In this document: one piece after another, positions 25,039-57,276 of the stretch
Numbering within the stretch: the stretch's first letter is position 1
Layout of the letters: the number at the start of each line of letters is the position of its first letter
NCBI GenBank assembly: GCA_037179385.1
Contig: CM074189.1
Span: forward strand, 24,985,648-25,049,647
Source of the DNA: Holothuria scabra
Taxonomy: Eukaryota > Echinodermata > Holothuroidea > Aspidochirotida > Holothuriidae
Length of the DNA stretch: 64,000 nucleotides
Direction of reading: 5' to 3'
Notes under the pieces: generated by a model
What the model was told of the DNA's origin: nothing
Seen by the model: the letters and a program-made list of their open reading frames with translations, nothing else
Database searches by the model: none
Position numbers and translations under genes: made by a program

Positions 25039-27370
25039 CTGAAGCGCGTGAAGCGCGCGAAAAGTTCTTCACATTTTCCGAGAAGTTGATGAAAAAAAAA
25101 CTCGAACTCGGTAGAAAATTCGGGCAATTTTTTCATTATTTTTTTATCTCTTCATACCCTGTGTCCGTTTTTTTGTCGTTTCGGTTTCAGACCCGGCTTT
25201 TGGGCCTCAGAAACTAGGAGGAGTCTTCCCCTGCCCCGCCTGGTACCCCTATGATTCAAGTTTGGGACAAATTCGGAATTTCACAGCCAAATTTGTGTTT
25301 TAGCCCATCAAAAACACAAATCATGTCCATTCATTTCACAGCAACCCTGGAACCATGGTAATAATTTCTGTCACCACCACAAGTCTTGCAAAATAAGGGA
25401 GATATCATCATCCCATGATAATATTGTCAGAGGAATACCTTCAAAAACTGTGATTTTCAACTGTAATAATAAACCACATGGCACAAAGAAAGGCTGAATA
25501 TTTGTCACAATGGCACTGAACCTATCTGTGGAAGAAGACTATTTAACTTATTTCATTGAAAATCCCTGCAACTGATGAACAAATTTAAGTTCAGTAATGC
25601 ATAAGCTCTCCGAAAAGAGAGACAGGGACCTTCGGAGGCCTAGCCACTACACTTTTTTTTGCAAACATATTGTAAGATACGTATCTTTTAAAACGATGCA
25701 CGAAATGTACCTGTCATTGACTACAAAATCAACTTGGATCTAGTAGTGACTATCAATATGTTTTTGACGTATGAAACACCACATCATTGATTTCATTTCT
25801 GATATGAGATTAGCTTCAGTCAGTAAAAAACTCTATAGTGTATGTCACAGAAAGACATCCAATTCTGTGTTAATCTCCCTATACCAGATCTACGAAACTA
25901 TCTTAGACGTAACAATTCGAAAATTCGAAGATGAGCCTTATGATGAAGAAACAGAGGATTTTGTTTGTTAGTAGCCAGTGGCTTAAAGGAAATCACACTT
26001 CGGTACTCTATAGACTGGACCCAGACGCAAGATTTATGCAGAGTTTTTATTTTACAGAAAGTTGTGTAAAATATCCGTGCATGCAACTGGGCATAAATAT
26101 ATATGTAAGTAAGGATAACAGAAAAAATCCCTATTGCCAGAACTGTAATCTTTATCTTTTGTTCTGTAAATTTACAGCGATTTTGAGCAGTGGCATAGCT
26201 AGGACTTTTTCTGAGGGGGGGGGGGGGGCTATAGGGGAGTTGAATACTTTTGTAGGGAAGCTGGAGTTTACTATCTAAGCGTAACGCCACCATCGGTGAG
26301 TACGGAGTGTACAAAGAAAATTTTGGATTTTTACACCGCCCAGATGGCTGGTGATGGGATCTGTTAGATTTAATTGTCTTTAATTCTGGGAAAAAGAACT
26401 TGTTATTTTTCTCAGATTTAAACACATTTTTGAGATACCGATTAGCTCAGTTCATTACTCCACTGGACTATGTATCCTAGGATTGAAAATCCGGAATCCT
26501 GCTGTATGTTGCAAGCAGCTGTTCCAGTGCACGCCTGGGTTAGGTATTTCCATAGGCTTATGGGAGCATTTCAGTTTGGGAGCAGACGGAAATGTAATTC
26601 TAAGACAGTTACAGCTTAGCGCCACCACTTGTTGGCGCGGAGCGTCCAGAAAAATTTGAATATTCATACCTCCCAGACAGTCGAAAAAGGCTTTTCCCAG
26701 CATTATAAAGGGGGATCCAAGCAGGGGGATCTAGAGCAGGATAGAAGGCAAACTTTGGGCACCTGAACACCCTCCTGTTTTTCAGTTGAATTAATTTGGC
26801 AATTGAAAACATTCAAGAATTGTTTTAACATTTGCCCGTGTTTTTTTACCATTTCGGGCAATTTTTGCAAGACTACATTATGAAGTGGGGATGGTGAAAA
26901 ACTGTATTATTGTGTTTTTTTTTTTTTTTTCATTCTACCCAAACGTACGGCAGATCTTGGTTTTTTTTTTTTTTTTGTTCATGCAAATTTTAGTTTAAAT
27001 ATAGCGTTTTCTGTTTTCGGCAAAGATTTGATGCTTTCGGATATTGTGTTACCAAGACTTAAAAAACAGGCTAAAGAATTTTCTGTTTTTAAGCCACAGG
27101 CTTCCCAAATGTGTCGCGATTTTTTTCTCTGTTTGATTTTTCGTAACTATGATATGATCCCTTACTGGGATACTTTTCCATTATTGGGCAAATGCTTGAC
27201 AGAATTTGGATATTCGAAAATTTCGGGCTTTAAGTTGTAATTATCTGTAAAGTAATGGCTCTTTGCGCTGCCCGAAGGTGTAGCAAATTTTTGGAATCAT
27301 GACTTGGCTTTCCATTGAAATTTTATTGCGACGTTATGACGTTTCTTTCCCTTTTTCGGGCATATATTTT

Positions 27371-27823
27371 TTAAGATTTCGGCCACATTATTATAATTTT
27401 TTTTTTTTTGCCCAGGTCGCAGGCGGAGGCTTCGCCATTATAGCTTTGAACTGATTGGCGTCGATTAGAACTTGCATAGAAGTCGGTCAAATTGTTTAAA
27501 GAAGTACCGTATATAACCCCAGCAGCAAAAATGTTCTTGGAAAGTTTACCAGTCCATATTAAAAGGATACTTAATTTGGGCCTTTGGTATCCTTTACATA
27601 ACCTTTTGTCTACGATTTCTCCCGGCCAACAGGAAATCAATGTCATATAAAGACCATATGCAGTTTCCTCTATATACTCTAAATCATGCCTATCAGTTGT
27701 CGCTTCAGCGGCTTCACCATCACTTGTTCGTTTACTGCAATAAAATATTGAACTTGCAATGTAAAGGTTATCTGGCACAGTGGTTAGAAGAGTTGACAGG
27801 ATGAATATTAAGCGCAAAACCAC
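27371..27823 (-). CDS. Unrecognised 150-codon open frame
   Basis: This is the second longest uninterrupted frame in the A-B intergenic region and has little simple sequence except a Lys run near its end from poly(T). The N-terminus (MVLRLIFILSTLLTTVPDNL) looks like a signal peptide or signal anchor. No family is recognised. I estimate that one frame of this length per window could arise by chance at this base composition, so it is weak. Confidence 0.15.
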   Translation of the reverse strand: MVLRLIFILSTLLTTVPDNLYIASSIFYCSKRTSDGEAAEATTDRHDLEYIEETAYGLYMTLISCWPGEIVDKRLCKGYQRPKLSILLIWTGKLSKNIFAAGVIYGTSLNNLTDFYASSNRRQSVQSYNGEASACDLGKKKKIIIMWPKS

Positions 27824-29029
27824 GCGAAGATTTAGTACTATAGTTTTTCAATGGGAGTTAGACAAAACAGGTGTATGAAGAGTGAAGTAATAAAATAGTT
27901 TACTATAGAGTCAAAAGCCTCCTCAAGATGTGGTAAAGGTGTTAATACTAAGTAACAGAATCACAACAAAGAAGATATCCCAGTTACGTCAAATTGAATG
28001 TAGGTATTACAGAGTTGTTAAATGTTCTTCGAACTGCGAAAGATTAAAGTAAGGTAAGAATTACGATCATCTTTTCGCCAACAGAGGCTTTTAGAAAATA
28101 AAATTTTGTAAAACATCAATTTTCAGCTTGCATTCATTTGTAGGGAAAAGAAGCCAGTGAGCAACAACTGAAACTGGGCGTGGGCGGACCGACCCAACAA
28201 TTGATTAGAAACTGGGTTGTAGACTTCCATCTAAGTAAAAATAATTGCAGTATTAAAAGTAAGCAAATGCACTTTGTGTGTAGTACATTTTTTCACCCTT
28301 TCATTTGAGAGGGATACCCAACTAATTTTGAGCCAAACGTGCTAATTGATTTGCTTGCTTGCTTGCTCAGTTAGTGGAGTGTTTCAGTTTCTGGCGTATC
28401 ACTTTTGAAGAAGAGCAAGCTTTGACAAATTTGGCAATGAAAGCATCTTTAACATAGTAGAAACCATTAGGCGTAGGAGGCGAAGACCACCACCTGCTCC
28501 TCCCCCCCCCCCCCCTAAAAATGAAAATCTAAAATGACCACAGGCATTTTAGCCTTGAAAATATCTGTCATGTCATGTCTTTAACCACACATAATACTCT
28601 ACAGTGTGCTCGATTTTTTCTTAAAAAAATCCTGAGAGAATTAAAAAGTACATAATCACTAGCCTTGGTGATGTTTTCATGGAAAATCGAATATAGCTTA
28701 TAATATTTGCAACACATTCAGGCAACTAATACAAAAGAATTGCTACAGTAGGGAGTCGCTCACTTCACAGCCTTGATGCAACACAATATCTGTCGAATAC
28801 TTTGAAAATTTTGGAAATGAATAGGAGCATTTTCTATTCAGAGTAACATGTTTATGAAACATCAAAGTAAAAATTCTTGACGAATTCGCACAACTCATGG
28901 CAGACTTATGTTTTCAATTGCAAAACTTTAGGGTAGATGCACACAGTTTAAGATAGTGTTTCCTGATTGGCTGTTGCCATTGTATTGCATCGATTGTATT
29001 CTTTGTTCGGGTTAGGGATAGGGTTATCT

Positions 29030-29288
29030 TTAACCCTTTGCCGTTGTGCTCCGATCGGGGCATATTTGCGCGCCTCGGCAGTGGGCGGAAAGGCCGACGT
29101 AGCCCGCCCCGACTCGGCTTCCGTGGGCCATTGACCTCGTGACCTTAAATTCTTGTCTCTCTCGTTGTTGTGGCCGAATTTTCGGGTAGCTACTCGCAGT
29201 TTCGAGCTCCGCGTGAAACAGTAAAGATGGGTGACAGCCGAGCTCTCCGCATGGGTCCAAAAGGACCCAAACAACGGTAAAGGGTTAA
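29030..29288 (-). mobile_element. TTAA-flanked (piggyBac-type) MITE, second copy
   Basis: 259-bp inverted copy of the 17933 element, closely similar throughout. It starts TTAACCCTTTGCCGTTGT and ends ACGGTAAAGGGTTAA. It lies about 440 bp before the start codon of copy B, in the likely promoter or 5' untranslated region. Confidence 0.72.
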
Positions 29289-29725
29289 AATAAGCCTGTG
29301 GGGTGTGTTTACTGCAAAGCTGATGCCACTGTCTCCGCGTGTGTACACGTAACCCTTTAGCCGAGTGGTGCAGATATTTTAGATTGACCAGTTAGGAAAT
29401 TTCTTGTAAAACAGTGCGCACCGCCCCCAAATTTCTTGCCCGGAGAAATTTTGGAGATGCTTTCAATTGCCGGATTAAACTAACATCCGTGAGGGTGTCC
29501 ACAGGCTGGTATATGCAGCCATCAAATTTAGAAAAAATCAAATTTTCTCTGCTAAACATGTATGTTTCGGATTTAAACGTCTTTACCAAGTGGGGAAGGG
29601 AATTGTTTAATTGCTTATCATGATTTAAGAGTGAATTGAAGTGAATGGAAAGAATAATTTCGAGACTCCTGTTTCCTACCTCATAGTGTTGTAAATATTT
29701 TCAAAAGATATTTTTGTCTCCAGAT

Positions 29726-48317
<18,592 letters not shown>

Positions 48318-49969
48318 CATAGGCTTTCAATGAGTGAAGAGCTAAAATTTAATAAGAAAAAATTAGATCCTCTCATCAGAGAGATCATATTAGTTTATAA
48401 ATATTCCTAGATGGCAAAGTTAAAGCGCGTCCTCCTTCGTATGAAAATCTAACGGAAACAGTTGCAGAGGTAGCTGTTTTGACAATCAATCGCGCTACTC
48501 GTGTAGTTCGAGTCACAAGGTCGGAAACATTTGATGCGTGCAGACACGTGTTTAATAATTCCTCCTCAAAATGTCATTGTAATGTCAATACATAAAATTA
48601 ATATTCTATGACCGTATTATTTACTAGTAAAATGTTAATCGGTTCCATATTGTAGTCAACCGTTCTTTTATCGTCTGGCTAAGTGCAAATACACGGAGGT
48701 TTCCTATTTTTTCCAAAGCCAACCGACGACCTGTCCATCTGGGACGATGGGCATTGTTTTACAAGAGATTTCCTAACTGGCTGTCGATAGCCCGAACACC
48801 TAAGCTTATCCCTTACCCTCACCAGGGAGCTGTTATGCGGAAGGAGATGTAACGGAAAATTTAATTTATGGAAATACTTTAAACCCCACTTAAAGGAATG
48901 AAGATAAGCTGTATTATTGCCGCAAAGGTATTTCCCTCCTTTACTCGCGGCGCCGCTTCAATATCATTCCATCTCATTCAAGGCAACTAATCCTTAGACA
49001 AGTGACTCATGCAGAACAATGCTTTGATAGGTAGGTTAGTACCGCTATTAGTTTTAAAACAGATACTATCTCACTCGAAACGACTGGTCAACTGAAAACA
49101 TATGAATTCAATTGGCCCTTCCCTTTAGATGGCATAATATGATATAAGTTTTAAAAGGTGATTCTTTAAGGTGAAATAGTCCCCGAATTTAACATTTTAA
49201 TAATTCTTATTTACCTCTCCTATTTCGTTATTATCCGTAATGCCTCTCTGTTTGGAAATACTTTAATCTTCTCCAAGAATTAATAATATTCATTTATTGA
49301 TAACCCTCTTTCTTCTTACAACTTTTATATCAAATGTCAAGCGTTGATTAGGCAGGATCAAACCAGACTATTGTATTTCTCTTCAATTTCTGAATTAGTT
49401 TTACAGAAAAATCCTAATAAAGCCATTTCGTTGGAATTGTCAATTTCTAATCTTGTTATTCTCAAGCCCTTTGAAGTTTCCAAAAGGTGATCAATCATAA
49501 AAAGTCCCCGTAAAATAATCCTCTGCTTTCTCCTATCAGGAGTAGGAAGGAGATTGTTTGCTTCAGCTAGCAGGTAATTGATTACCTTACCTCTGCTTAA
49601 CTCGGGTGACTTCTAGCTGCACTTGGTAACTACTGCCAATCCAGAGTTTCAATCAAAATATGTAATTCGCCTGGTATGTGGTTTACATTGTACGCAAATG
49701 ATATCTTAGAGATCAATATTGGGTGTGCTACATCGATATTTGGAATAATTAATTTGATGCCAAAAGCTTTCAAATCTAATAAACGTGTAACTACATAAAT
49801 TACTATAGCACATGATGGATAAAGTTTATGTAGTGCGTCCTTACTACTATGAGTAGAGGAATGTCATTAGCTTTACAATACAGTTTCCCACACTCTGTAC
49901 GCTCCTTGTGCACATTGTGTTGTTCATTGCTCAGCCCATAGCGATACGGCCTATTTCTACCCAACTAAA

Positions 49970-50225
49970 AGGGCAGGAGCAGTCATCCCGAATTGAAGAA
50001 GTGCAGTAGACTGTCCAGTTTAATGATTGGCTGTTAGGGGTCATGTGACAATGTTTTTTTTCTCTTCAAATGTGAAATTTACCAGAAATAACTGCTTGGT
50101 TTACCTTAAATATGCAATAGTAAAGTCATAACATGTAATGAAAGATACTTTGAAGAGAAATAAGATGAAAATTGAGTTATTTGGCTTTTTCTTGAAAATA
50201 AGTTTGGGGGGACTGATCTTTACCT
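49970..50225 (+). repeat. Repeat family 4, intergenic B-C
   Basis: AGACTGTCCAGTTTAATGAT, ACTGCTTGGTTTACCTTAAA and GAAGAGAAATAAGATGAAAA in the same order as at 8960. Confidence 0.6.
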
Positions 50226-51021
50226 TTAAATTTGCCCCAAATGCCCGTGCATTGGGAGACGATAATGCACGATCGGGGTTAATGCAAGCGATGCACGAGG
50301 GAGTAGCCGGAGTGAATACAGCGACAGTATTAACCCTATGGGTGTATTATACTCTACCCAATGTACACGTCCAGCCTTGATTAACCCCTTTTCATTCACA
50401 CACAACAAGATTTTCATTAAAAAAAGACTGAAACGAGAGATAACGTTGTTTATAGATGACGTCATTTTCCACTATAACCATTAAAACCTTAGTAATCTTT
50501 ACAGGAAATGATCTTGCGCAATAAACAAAGTAAGCCATTGTACAAACTGGATCAGTAGATCTAAAACCATACAATACATAACAATAATGTTACTGCATTT
50601 AAAAAAGTATTGATATTATTAAAGAACGTTAACAATCCTTACAAGGACAAAATCAACACTTCGGGAATAAAGAAGAAAGAAATGACACTTGGCATCACCA
50701 TATCAACGAATTTTACATGTACCGTTGCCGCCTAGCCTCCTGAGTAAGCACGATAAGTAATTATGCCTTTAGCATGCGTGAACGAAAGTGTTGGCTGCCT
50801 TTATTACAATTTACATGTTCGTACTAGGGTGAGTTTACGTATGTTCATGTACATATGCATATAGTCTACATTCATACAGCGTAGATGCACAGCACATGCA
50901 GCGCAGTATTTTCACACTGTAAATCATAGTCTACAGTGGATAAGTGCGTGTATGTACGTGTTTAAGCTACTTTAGGCAAGCACTATTATGGCATGTTTTC
51001 ATACATACAGCACATAAAGAT

Positions 51022-51273
51022 GATTACGACCAACGCTTGTGTTTAGTAAATGTAAGCGGCCACTAAAGGGGTTCACTAGTCTTAAATCATCTTCATTTAT
51101 TGTCTAAATGTAATTTCAAACACTCATATTCAGTGAAATTGAATGAATTAAGGTACAGTTTAGTGTACAACCATCCGTGATATAGGTAAGCAAGAAAATT
51201 GAAATATTAAAAGGTGATAGACCCCAGTTATGGCCGACGAAAATTAGACCATCACTTGCTGTCCTAATTCATC
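51022..51273 (-). repeat. MITE-like repeat family 1, intergenic
   Basis: Inverted, nearly full-length member with AACGCTTGTGTTTAGT on the left and CCATCACTTGCTGTCC on the right. Confidence 0.65.
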
Positions 51274-53102
51274 ATACAGCCTAGGCATAGTCAAGTCTGT
51301 ATACGTAGGTATTAGACTACAATCTACTTCTAGTAATGGACGAATTCTGTTGAAGAGCTGTAACGTTAATGGTACTGTGATGTCGCATTATGGATTACCG
51401 CATTCCTCCGCCGGTGATTCGTCCATTATCTGTGGGGGATAAAGAACGGTTACCTGGATTTTATCGCGGGATAAAGCCTGCCACCTGACCACAGGGGACC
51501 AATACCAGTTCAGGATTTTTACCAAGTATGAATTAACATGACTTGAAGTCAGTCACCATTGTTGACAGGAACAAAGAATCACTGAAGACTCTGTTCAAAG
51601 ATAAGTTACTTTCCTTGGAAATTTATATAGGGCATCGACCATCTCCCAGAGTTCATTTGGCGAACGTGCAACCCTTGACAAAATGATGGGATGGAGCAAG
51701 CAAAACAAGCGTGTAAGGGGAATTTCAATGAAGTTTGAGATTCTTAATGGAGAATCTGTCCTTCTTAGGAGGAAAATCAATGCATCGTCATTATGACTGT
51801 TGTGGTCGTTACACAACCATGTTAATATGAACAGAATATAGACACTCCAAACACGTCTGGCGTGAATCCGACAAAATTCGGGTTTCCCTTTGACAAGTAC
51901 TTCAAACTCTGGAGCTTAAATTGAAAAATATGGAATTGCAGGATAGATAGTTTTAAGACACATGGGTTTCGCCGAACGGCCCTTTGTCAGAGGGTAGGTA
52001 GGACTTAAAAAAAAAAAAAACCCGGGGGTTTCTTTGATAACTGCTTAACAGTATTGGGTCTTTGTTCTAGAATTTATCCTCCGTATGAGCAAGCTTGCCA
52101 AGTAAAGTGTCGGAAAGATTTAATTTGTATAGGCTTAAAATAAGCTATGGAACAGATTAAGGCAAGTAAAATATGTTGGGGATTAAATAACTCTTTGAAA
52201 GATACTAAACTGTGAAAAGGTATAGAACCAGTGGTGATAGTTCTATATTAAGAACAGTGGTCTACTTTTTAGAACTCGGTGAAGTGACTGAAGTTATGGT
52301 ATGTCAAAATATAAACAGTACATTCATAACACAGCAGATACAGATAATGTATCGCAGAACCCTCAGATTACCTACTTACCTGCTATCGGTAACAAGCATA
52401 GGTCATTGGAAACGTGGAATGGTTCTTGTTCAAATGGAACAGAATTACCTTACTTGGTGGTGATAAGCCATAGGTGGTATGGACGCGTTTTGACCGTGTT
52501 AGATAATTGCCCGTCTCATCCATGGCTGTGTAGTTCAAGTCGACGATAAAATGACGTAAAATTTCCGCGCAGCATAAGTGATCTGACGCGAAGTTTTAAT
52601 TTTCTTATTTTCTACGAAACGCTGGTGTATAGCTTTGCGGCGAAGATTTCTGGAATGCTTGGTGTTGGTTTGGCAAGTTGAAAAGTAAAGTGGCGGTCTA
52701 GGAAAGGAAGGTATAAAATTTTGATTGTAACTCTCATTTAACGAACCATGCATCTTACCCTGAAACAGTGTCTTACTTTTTATCGACAGAAATTGTTGCA
52801 GTCGCCATTTGTTTTTATGAATGGAATTCTTTTTAAAATGATGAATTCAATCTACGTGGGATCGCTTCTCAAAATGCCATGTGCCTCTCGACAAATAATT
52901 CTAAGTTAGGTTTCTCAATCAAGTGGATTTAAAATTTATCGTGCATAGCTTTATTATAGGCCTGGAAATGAATCTTCTACATCAGCATGTTTCTTAACAA
53001 CAGAGGAAATTTTGTAGGTTTCAATAAAACGACTTTTCAAGTTTACATCTTTATAATTTTCTTACATTGCATGTAATATACTTTAATTTCTGTTGTAAAC
53101 AG

Positions 53103-53243
53103 AAAAACAAAAGCTCTCGTTTCATTGTCTTCTACACTCGTGCATTCAGATTTATTTCACAAGATGACATATTTGTATATGCCAAAACAACAAGAGTCAG
53201 CGGAGGCGCATATCTATGGGTTAAAAATTATGTCCCAGGAGAG
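53103..53243 (+). other. Exon-like segment, unrecognised
   Basis: A TTTCTGTTGTAAACAG acceptor, about 47 open codons with a protein-like composition (SRFIVFYTRAFRFISQDDIF, VSGGAYLWVKNYVPGE), then AGAG-GTATAC as a possible donor. It lies between copies B and C on the same strand. It does not resemble GCLC. It could be an orphan exon or a transposon remnant. Confidence 0.2.
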
Positions 53244-54729
53244 GTATACTATTTAATTTGTCAGTTTATCTAACTCAAAGTTTAACAACTTCTCTCTTTG
53301 GGGGTGTAATTTCACACTTGCTCGATTTTTCATTTGGATGTGATGCTGGGGATGGGCAAAGTGCCGAAGTAGTGTAGAGCTGTAATTACACCATCTTAGC
53401 AGAACACAATCATCGGTTGCAGCCTGCAGCTTGCAGAAATAATTGATGGATGCATGAAGGAGAATAAGCAACGATAGACAAATAAACGAAGCATGCCAAG
53501 AAATGGTAACTTTGTATCATTATTGATATGCGTACCAAATGTAGACTGGAACCCCTGACCTAACCCGGAAGGATGTAGGCCTACTTAAAGGGCATGTAGG
53601 CAAACCTTTCGTCAGTATCAATTGCACGTTCATGCAGGCGCCAGTTCACTCCCACCCCTACCCCAAAACACACACATAGCCCACATACAATTGCATTCCA
53701 GAAACTCATTTTTTTTTGGGGGGGGGGAGAAACTGGGGGACCAAGAAAAACTTCTGAGGAGGAAAAGGAGCCTCATTCGCCCTCCTTTCCCTTGGGGCGG
53801 CCACTGAGAGGATTATTGACTTTGCTCTTCAGAAATTAACAATTCTTCCATCAATACCAACAGACAGTTGTTTGTCTCCACTATCCGTACATAGTGGAAT
53901 GATAGCCGACGGCGAAGTAATCGAGATTCTTCTGATGGTATACTGGTAGTCGTGCCCGCATGTGCGTGTTATAATCATGGGAAATCACCAATTGGTGATA
54001 AAGCAGAGATAACCAATTCGGTGAACCTTTGCTTGACATTTTACGGGCATGGTTTGTTGGCAAACGAACCTGATAAAACTGGATAGGTTTCAGAATTTGT
54101 CGAACTGGGGAAGGTTTCATCGAGTAGTTTCTGTAAAGTATAAAAGGAAAAGGCGTTTTGTGCGGTAAGTGGAACTCTCTCGTTTTTTTTTTCAATACTT
54201 AAAGTTGCTGCAGAGAATTTAATAACATTTGAATTCGTTAGTTAATGGATCAATAATTCTTCTGACTTTACTAGCCTTTGGTGCTTTCAAACAGAAGTCT
54301 TACAAAACTTGTATCCGTCGTTTAATGAGTTCAAGAACAAATCACTTGCAACAAGCAAACTAAGAGTCATTCTAAAATTTCGGTCTTGTACGTAAACGTT
54401 TTGTCAGCAGGCCGCGTACTTTTATAGTTACTTAAAAGCCGATACCTATCCTTCACTACGTCATTCTTTGGAAAAAGCGGAGATTAGGTTAGATAGGATT
54501 TTATTCCTTACCCTATAGACTCCCGGTTTCATGGAAACACGTCCAAAGCCTTTTACAATCGCTTCTTGGCGTTTTGATGAATGATGTAATGATGTAAATG
54601 GTCTGAGGGCAGTGGCATGCGTCAAGTGTTTTTGTCTCCAGTGGACGTAATAGTATTTCGGGAAGTAATTTAAGACTTAGTTTTGCCTAAAGGCCCGTTG
54701 CCAGAGAGTCGGGAGGACTTTAGAAACAG

Positions 54730-54895
54730 TATCCAGTTATGGGACCCTGATTTCCAATACCTACTACGTTCACTATGTACAACAGCCGTAAGTTAATTTG
54801 TTACAGTCTTTGGTATGGCCCAGCCTGCGAATCGGACCAAGGACCTGCTGAGTGAGTGTCTAGTGATCTGCCAATTAGGCCACACAGTGCACACA
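54730..54895 (-). repeat. SINE-like element, intergenic B-C
   Basis: GTCTTTGGTATGGCCCAGCC, GGACCAAGGACC and a tRNA-like head near GATCTGCCAATTAGGCCACA. Confidence 0.4.
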
Positions 54896-55321
54896 CTCGG
54901 TAAACCTAATCGTGCCGAAGTAGTAGGAGCGTAGCATAAAGAGACTCCCTTTCCAATTATCTTGATCAGTCCTTCCCTGTGCTTTGGGGGGGGGGGGGGT
55001 ATGACCTAGCCTCACAGCTTCATTCGTGTATTCCTATTTACTTAAGATAGGTAGAAGTCTCATATTTTCAAAATGTCCCTTGACGTAAAGCTAAGCATTC
55101 ATCCACGTTTGGTGATGCCCCTCCCGAGTTTTCAAGTTCGAACCGTGTCTGTACAGGACGGGAAGAATGGGGTCCTGCGACCCCCACTTGCCAAAACCTT
55201 GCTGAATCGGATAGACGTCGGTGGCTCATTCGAGGAGAGCTTGGGAAGCGGTTGGATCTACGACTTGGACAAAATAAACTCTAAAAACCAAAGAGTGAAT
55301 GTAGTCGCTTTCTGATAGAAT

Positions 55322-55676
55322 GGTTGTTATTAAAACGATAAACAAATGCCATTTCAGACTCTATAGGTTTCAAACCTTCACAATATTTCAGCAACACCGT
55401 TGCCCTTCTCAAGTTCAAACACACACTACAAACTGCTTCATGTTAGGTTGCATAAGCAGTGTATAAGGAAGCTTTAAAATCTTTTAGTTTACTAGTAACA
55501 ATGAGATTACCGATGCATGGATATGGTCAAGGGTGTAAGATAGATAAGGCAATTATGCCCTCATTGGCCTTTGAGATCAGGCCTTTTGCCTTTCGCTTTT
55601 TAAATCCTGCCACTCATCTTTTCTGTAGACCTATAGAGTCTGAAATGGCATCTGTTTATCGTTTTAATAACAACTG
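55322..55676. repeat. Foldback with 45-bp arms, intergenic B-C
   Basis: TTAAAACGATAAACAAATGC then CATTTCAGACTCTATAGG (left) faces CCTATAGAGTCTGAAATGGC (right, 55629). The loop is about 260 bp and unlike the other families here. Confidence 0.6.
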
Positions 55677-57126
55677 TTCAGTCAAGGCTCTACTTAACAT
55701 CAGAAGTCCCAGCCATGAAGTTACAAATGTATCTGATAGAATGAAAAGTGTTATTGACTCCATTGGAGTGTTCATTCACTACAAGAATAATGAAACCCTC
55801 TGCAAAAGAGTGAAATTCGCTCCCGAAATAGCGAAACCTCACTGTTTAATGAGTAGCGTCAGGGATCACTGTTTTTTAGGACTGGTCACCTCCCTCAAGA
55901 GTAAAACTTCACTATTTTGGAGTGAATTGTACTTTTCATGGAGTAAATTTCTTCTCTTTTAGAGTTGATTTTTGAACTTTTACTCTTCTAAAAAGTGAAA
56001 TTCACTCTTTTATTATACTTTTAGATCTGAGAGAAAGACTCCCGTACCGCCAAAGTTCGAGCGGTGATGTGAGTAATAACTTATTTAACTGTTGATCTGA
56101 CTGAGAATTCTGGTATGTATCTCACATATTGTTGCCCTGTTTAGGCACTGTGTAATGTAGACTAATGTAGGAGAAACAGCAAAAGTAAAGGTAAAGGTCA
56201 ATCGTAGTCTATCAAGAGAATACGTAGCGTTACGTTCTGTCAAAAGCAGATAAATGAGGGTCCTCTTCTAAACGTTGCAAATTGTTGGTTAACTCTTGTT
56301 AGAAGGTAGTCACGTTTCATATTGGAAAATTTTTCAATGTATGATGCGATCAAGTGTGAAAGTCAATACCAAGGTCAGACATTCAGATAAGGTGTAATTT
56401 TAACATATTAAAATATTGAAAATATGAAAGATTAAGAGGGCTTTGGAGCTGGTAGAACAACGTGAGCAATATACATATCTATTCTGCAAAGTATAGGTTA
56501 GGTCAGTTTAAATGGAGTTTTACCACCCAGTTCCAAACTAACAATCTCCCTTACCAAAATCATCCAAAAGTTATTTGTCGAAACTGGAAGATTAAAAAAC
56601 TGCCGATCGTCTTACATCGTCTCATCTTTCACCAGATAAAGTCATATCATTTCAACCGTTTATGAGTTCATTTGTATTTTTTGACTGGAAGGCATACGCA
56701 CAGACGTATATCAGGCAGAGTCGCAGGGGGGAACTGGCGCTCCTTATTCGGGTAAAACAGTTGAAACATTACGGCAAAACATGGACAAAACATGATAAAA
56801 GGTGTTATTGACCAATATTCGGGCCAAAAATTGCTCTTGTCGCCAACAAAAAGTTACCCTCGTACGCCTAAGACCAAACATGAAGGGATGAGGCTAACTC
56901 TTAGTAGGCTCTACTTTGGAAGCAAAACAAAGCAACCACAAATTCAGACGGCTGATTTGTCAACCAGTCGAAAACGCTCATAGCCTGCGCTACACTTGCA
57001 GGACATGTTTCATTGCTTTGCCCTCAAGGATGACGCCAGTGTGTGGTTAATGCATAAACGCTATTGCATCTACAGAACGAAAAGCATTTCTCTTCAATTT
57101 ATATTACATTTGATATATTTCCGTAG

Positions 57127-57276
57127 AGATCAATAATGGAAGGTGAATCGTTTCTCTGTTGGGATGAAACCAAACAGTACACTGATTACATACGTCGTCA
57201 AGGCATCAAGCAGTTTATTAATTTGTTCAACAGAGTCAAGAAGAACGAGTATCCTAAACTTAAGTGGGGAGATGAG
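57127..57276 (+). CDS. GCLC: GCLC-like copy C first coding exon
   Basis: ATG at 57136 follows a TTTCCGTAG acceptor by nine bases, again suggesting an upstream non-coding exon. It has 47 codons to WGDE. Donor GTTTGA is weak and resembles the GTTTGT of copy B. Confidence 0.87.

Larger units (their letters stand above)
18190..29029. other. Intergenic region A-B, no recognised gene
   Basis: Besides the elements listed separately it holds poly(G) at 18659 and 26215, poly(C) at 28502, poly(T) runs at 26917 and 26961, and a palindrome at 22471. I see no GCLC fragment and no other recognisable coding exon. Confidence 0.6.
48318..57126. other. Intergenic region B-C, no recognised gene
   Basis: Apart from listed repeats and the exon-like segment at 53103, I see only AT-rich sequence and short incidental frames. 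A fragment of a dispersed repeat (CGGCCCTTTGTCAGAGGGT) is at 51975. Confidence 0.55.

Noticed and set aside
25898..26425. 175-codon frame on the - strand, the longest in the window
   Set aside because: It runs through a poly(G) tract giving a Pro run and through a repeat end (GGCATAGCTAGGAC); composition is not protein-like and no splice or family support exists.
55459..55962. 167-codon frame
   Set aside because: It overlaps the right arm of a foldback and further inverted sequence, and resembles no family.
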